Positions 6,444-6,594 of a DNA stretch of 6,594 nucleotides are shown here, one piece after another. A model generated the notes under the pieces. That model saw only the letters and a program-made list of their open reading frames with translations, did not search any database and was not told where the DNA came from. Location of the stretch: NCBI GenBank assembly GCA_944391255.1, contig CALXSW010000273.1, positions 1-6,594 of the forward strand, read 5' to 3'. Within the stretch, counting starts at the first letter, position 1. Every line of letters starts with the position of its first letter. The position numbers were made by a program, and so were the translations under genes. Source of the stretch: an uncultured Clostridia bacterium. GTDB lineage: Bacteria; Bacillota; Clostridia; UBA1381.

Positions 6444-6472
6444 ATGAGCTGCCGCGCCGCAGCAAATGAGCT
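6444..6472 (-). other. GC-rich hairpin flanked by a 7-nt direct repeat, role unknown
   Basis: GCTGC and GCAGC (6459-6463 and 6448-6452) form a 5-bp stem around a 6-nt GC loop, in an otherwise AT-rich spacer. AGCTCAT is repeated at 6466-6472 and 6444-6450, the second copy overlapping the stem. A T-run follows only after about 12 nt, so it is a poor terminator. It may be a trace of rRNA 3' processing, a small-RNA fragment, or chance. Confidence 0.3.
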
Positions 6473-6478
6473 TTAAAC

Positions 6479-6500
6479 AAAAAAAGCCCGCATATGCGGG
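6479..6500 (-). terminator. Rho-independent terminator of the rRNA operon
   Basis: The self-complementary CCCGCATATGCGGG (6500-6487) folds into a 5-bp GC stem with an AUAU loop, then C and a run of seven T (6485-6479). It starts about 11 nt after the 5S 3' end, as expected for the last gene of an rRNA operon. Confidence 0.9.
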
Positions 6501-6511
6501 TAAAAAGATAA

Positions 6512-6594
6512 ATCCGGCAACGTTCTACTCTCCCGGGAGGTCGCCCTCCAAGTACCATCGACGCTATTGAGCTTAACTTCTGTGTTCGATATGG
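6512..6594 (-). rRNA. rrf: 5S ribosomal RNA, 3' part (5' end beyond the window)
   Basis: The minus strand contains the highly conserved 5S core CGAACACAGAAGTTAAGC, then GATGGTACTTGG, a helix GGAGG-GCGA-CCTCC closed by a GNRA tetraloop, GGGAGAGTAG, and the 3' end CGTTGCCGGAT. About 83 of the usual 115-120 nt are present; the missing 5' third lies to the right of the window. The exact 3' end is estimated, because its pairing partner at the 5' end is not visible. The position implies 23S and 16S genes further right on the same strand. Confidence 0.95.

Noticed and set aside
1..6594. Mobile element, CRISPR array, tRNA or prophage signals
   Set aside because: No transposase or integrase motifs, terminal repeats, regularly spaced repeats or cloverleaf sequences were seen; gene order and style are uniform across the window.

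Overview
The window holds a complete phosphate-starvation locus, read entirely on the minus strand. In transcription order (right to left) it runs: 3' part of a 5S rRNA gene, two intrinsic terminators, a promoter region with Pho-box-like repeats, pstS, pstC, pstA, pstB, phoU, an intrinsic terminator, a second promoter, a PhoP/PhoB-type response regulator, and a PhoR-type sensor kinase cut off by the window start. The organism looks like a low-to-mid GC member of Bacillota, class Clostridia, possibly a gut Oscillospirales relative. The basis is AGGAGG-type ribosome binding sites, TATAAT promoters, TTxACA Pho-box units, frequent ATA isoleucine codons, a pstSCAB-phoU-phoPR order, and a lipoprotein PstS with a Ser/Gly/Asn linker. 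Genus is not resolvable from this alone.

Right end (6241-6594): the last ~83 nt of a 5S rRNA is followed at once by a strong hairpin terminator, a small GC-rich hairpin of unknown role, a second strong terminator, then the pstS promoter. The pst genes therefore lie directly downstream of an rRNA operon in the same orientation, insulated by tandem terminators. No protein gene is visible between 5S and pstS.

Middle (2087-6240): PstS captures phosphate outside the membrane, PstC and PstA form the channel, PstB drives it with ATP, and PhoU links transporter state to kinase signalling. pstA/pstB overlap by 4 nt and pstB/phoU by 1 nt, indicating translational coupling. pstS/pstC and pstC/pstA are separated by about 80 nt, each gap with inverted repeats; the pstS-pstC hairpin is perfect over 10 bp and may set a higher pstS mRNA level. 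A good terminator follows phoU.

Left end (1-2027): phoP and phoR overlap by 4 nt and have their own near-consensus sigma-A promoter, with two 11-nt-spaced Pho-box-like units just upstream. This suggests autoregulation separate from the pst transcript. Overall the locus is a canonical Pho regulon core. I found no evidence of a novel system, mobile element, CRISPR array or foreign insert; the notable points are regulatory.
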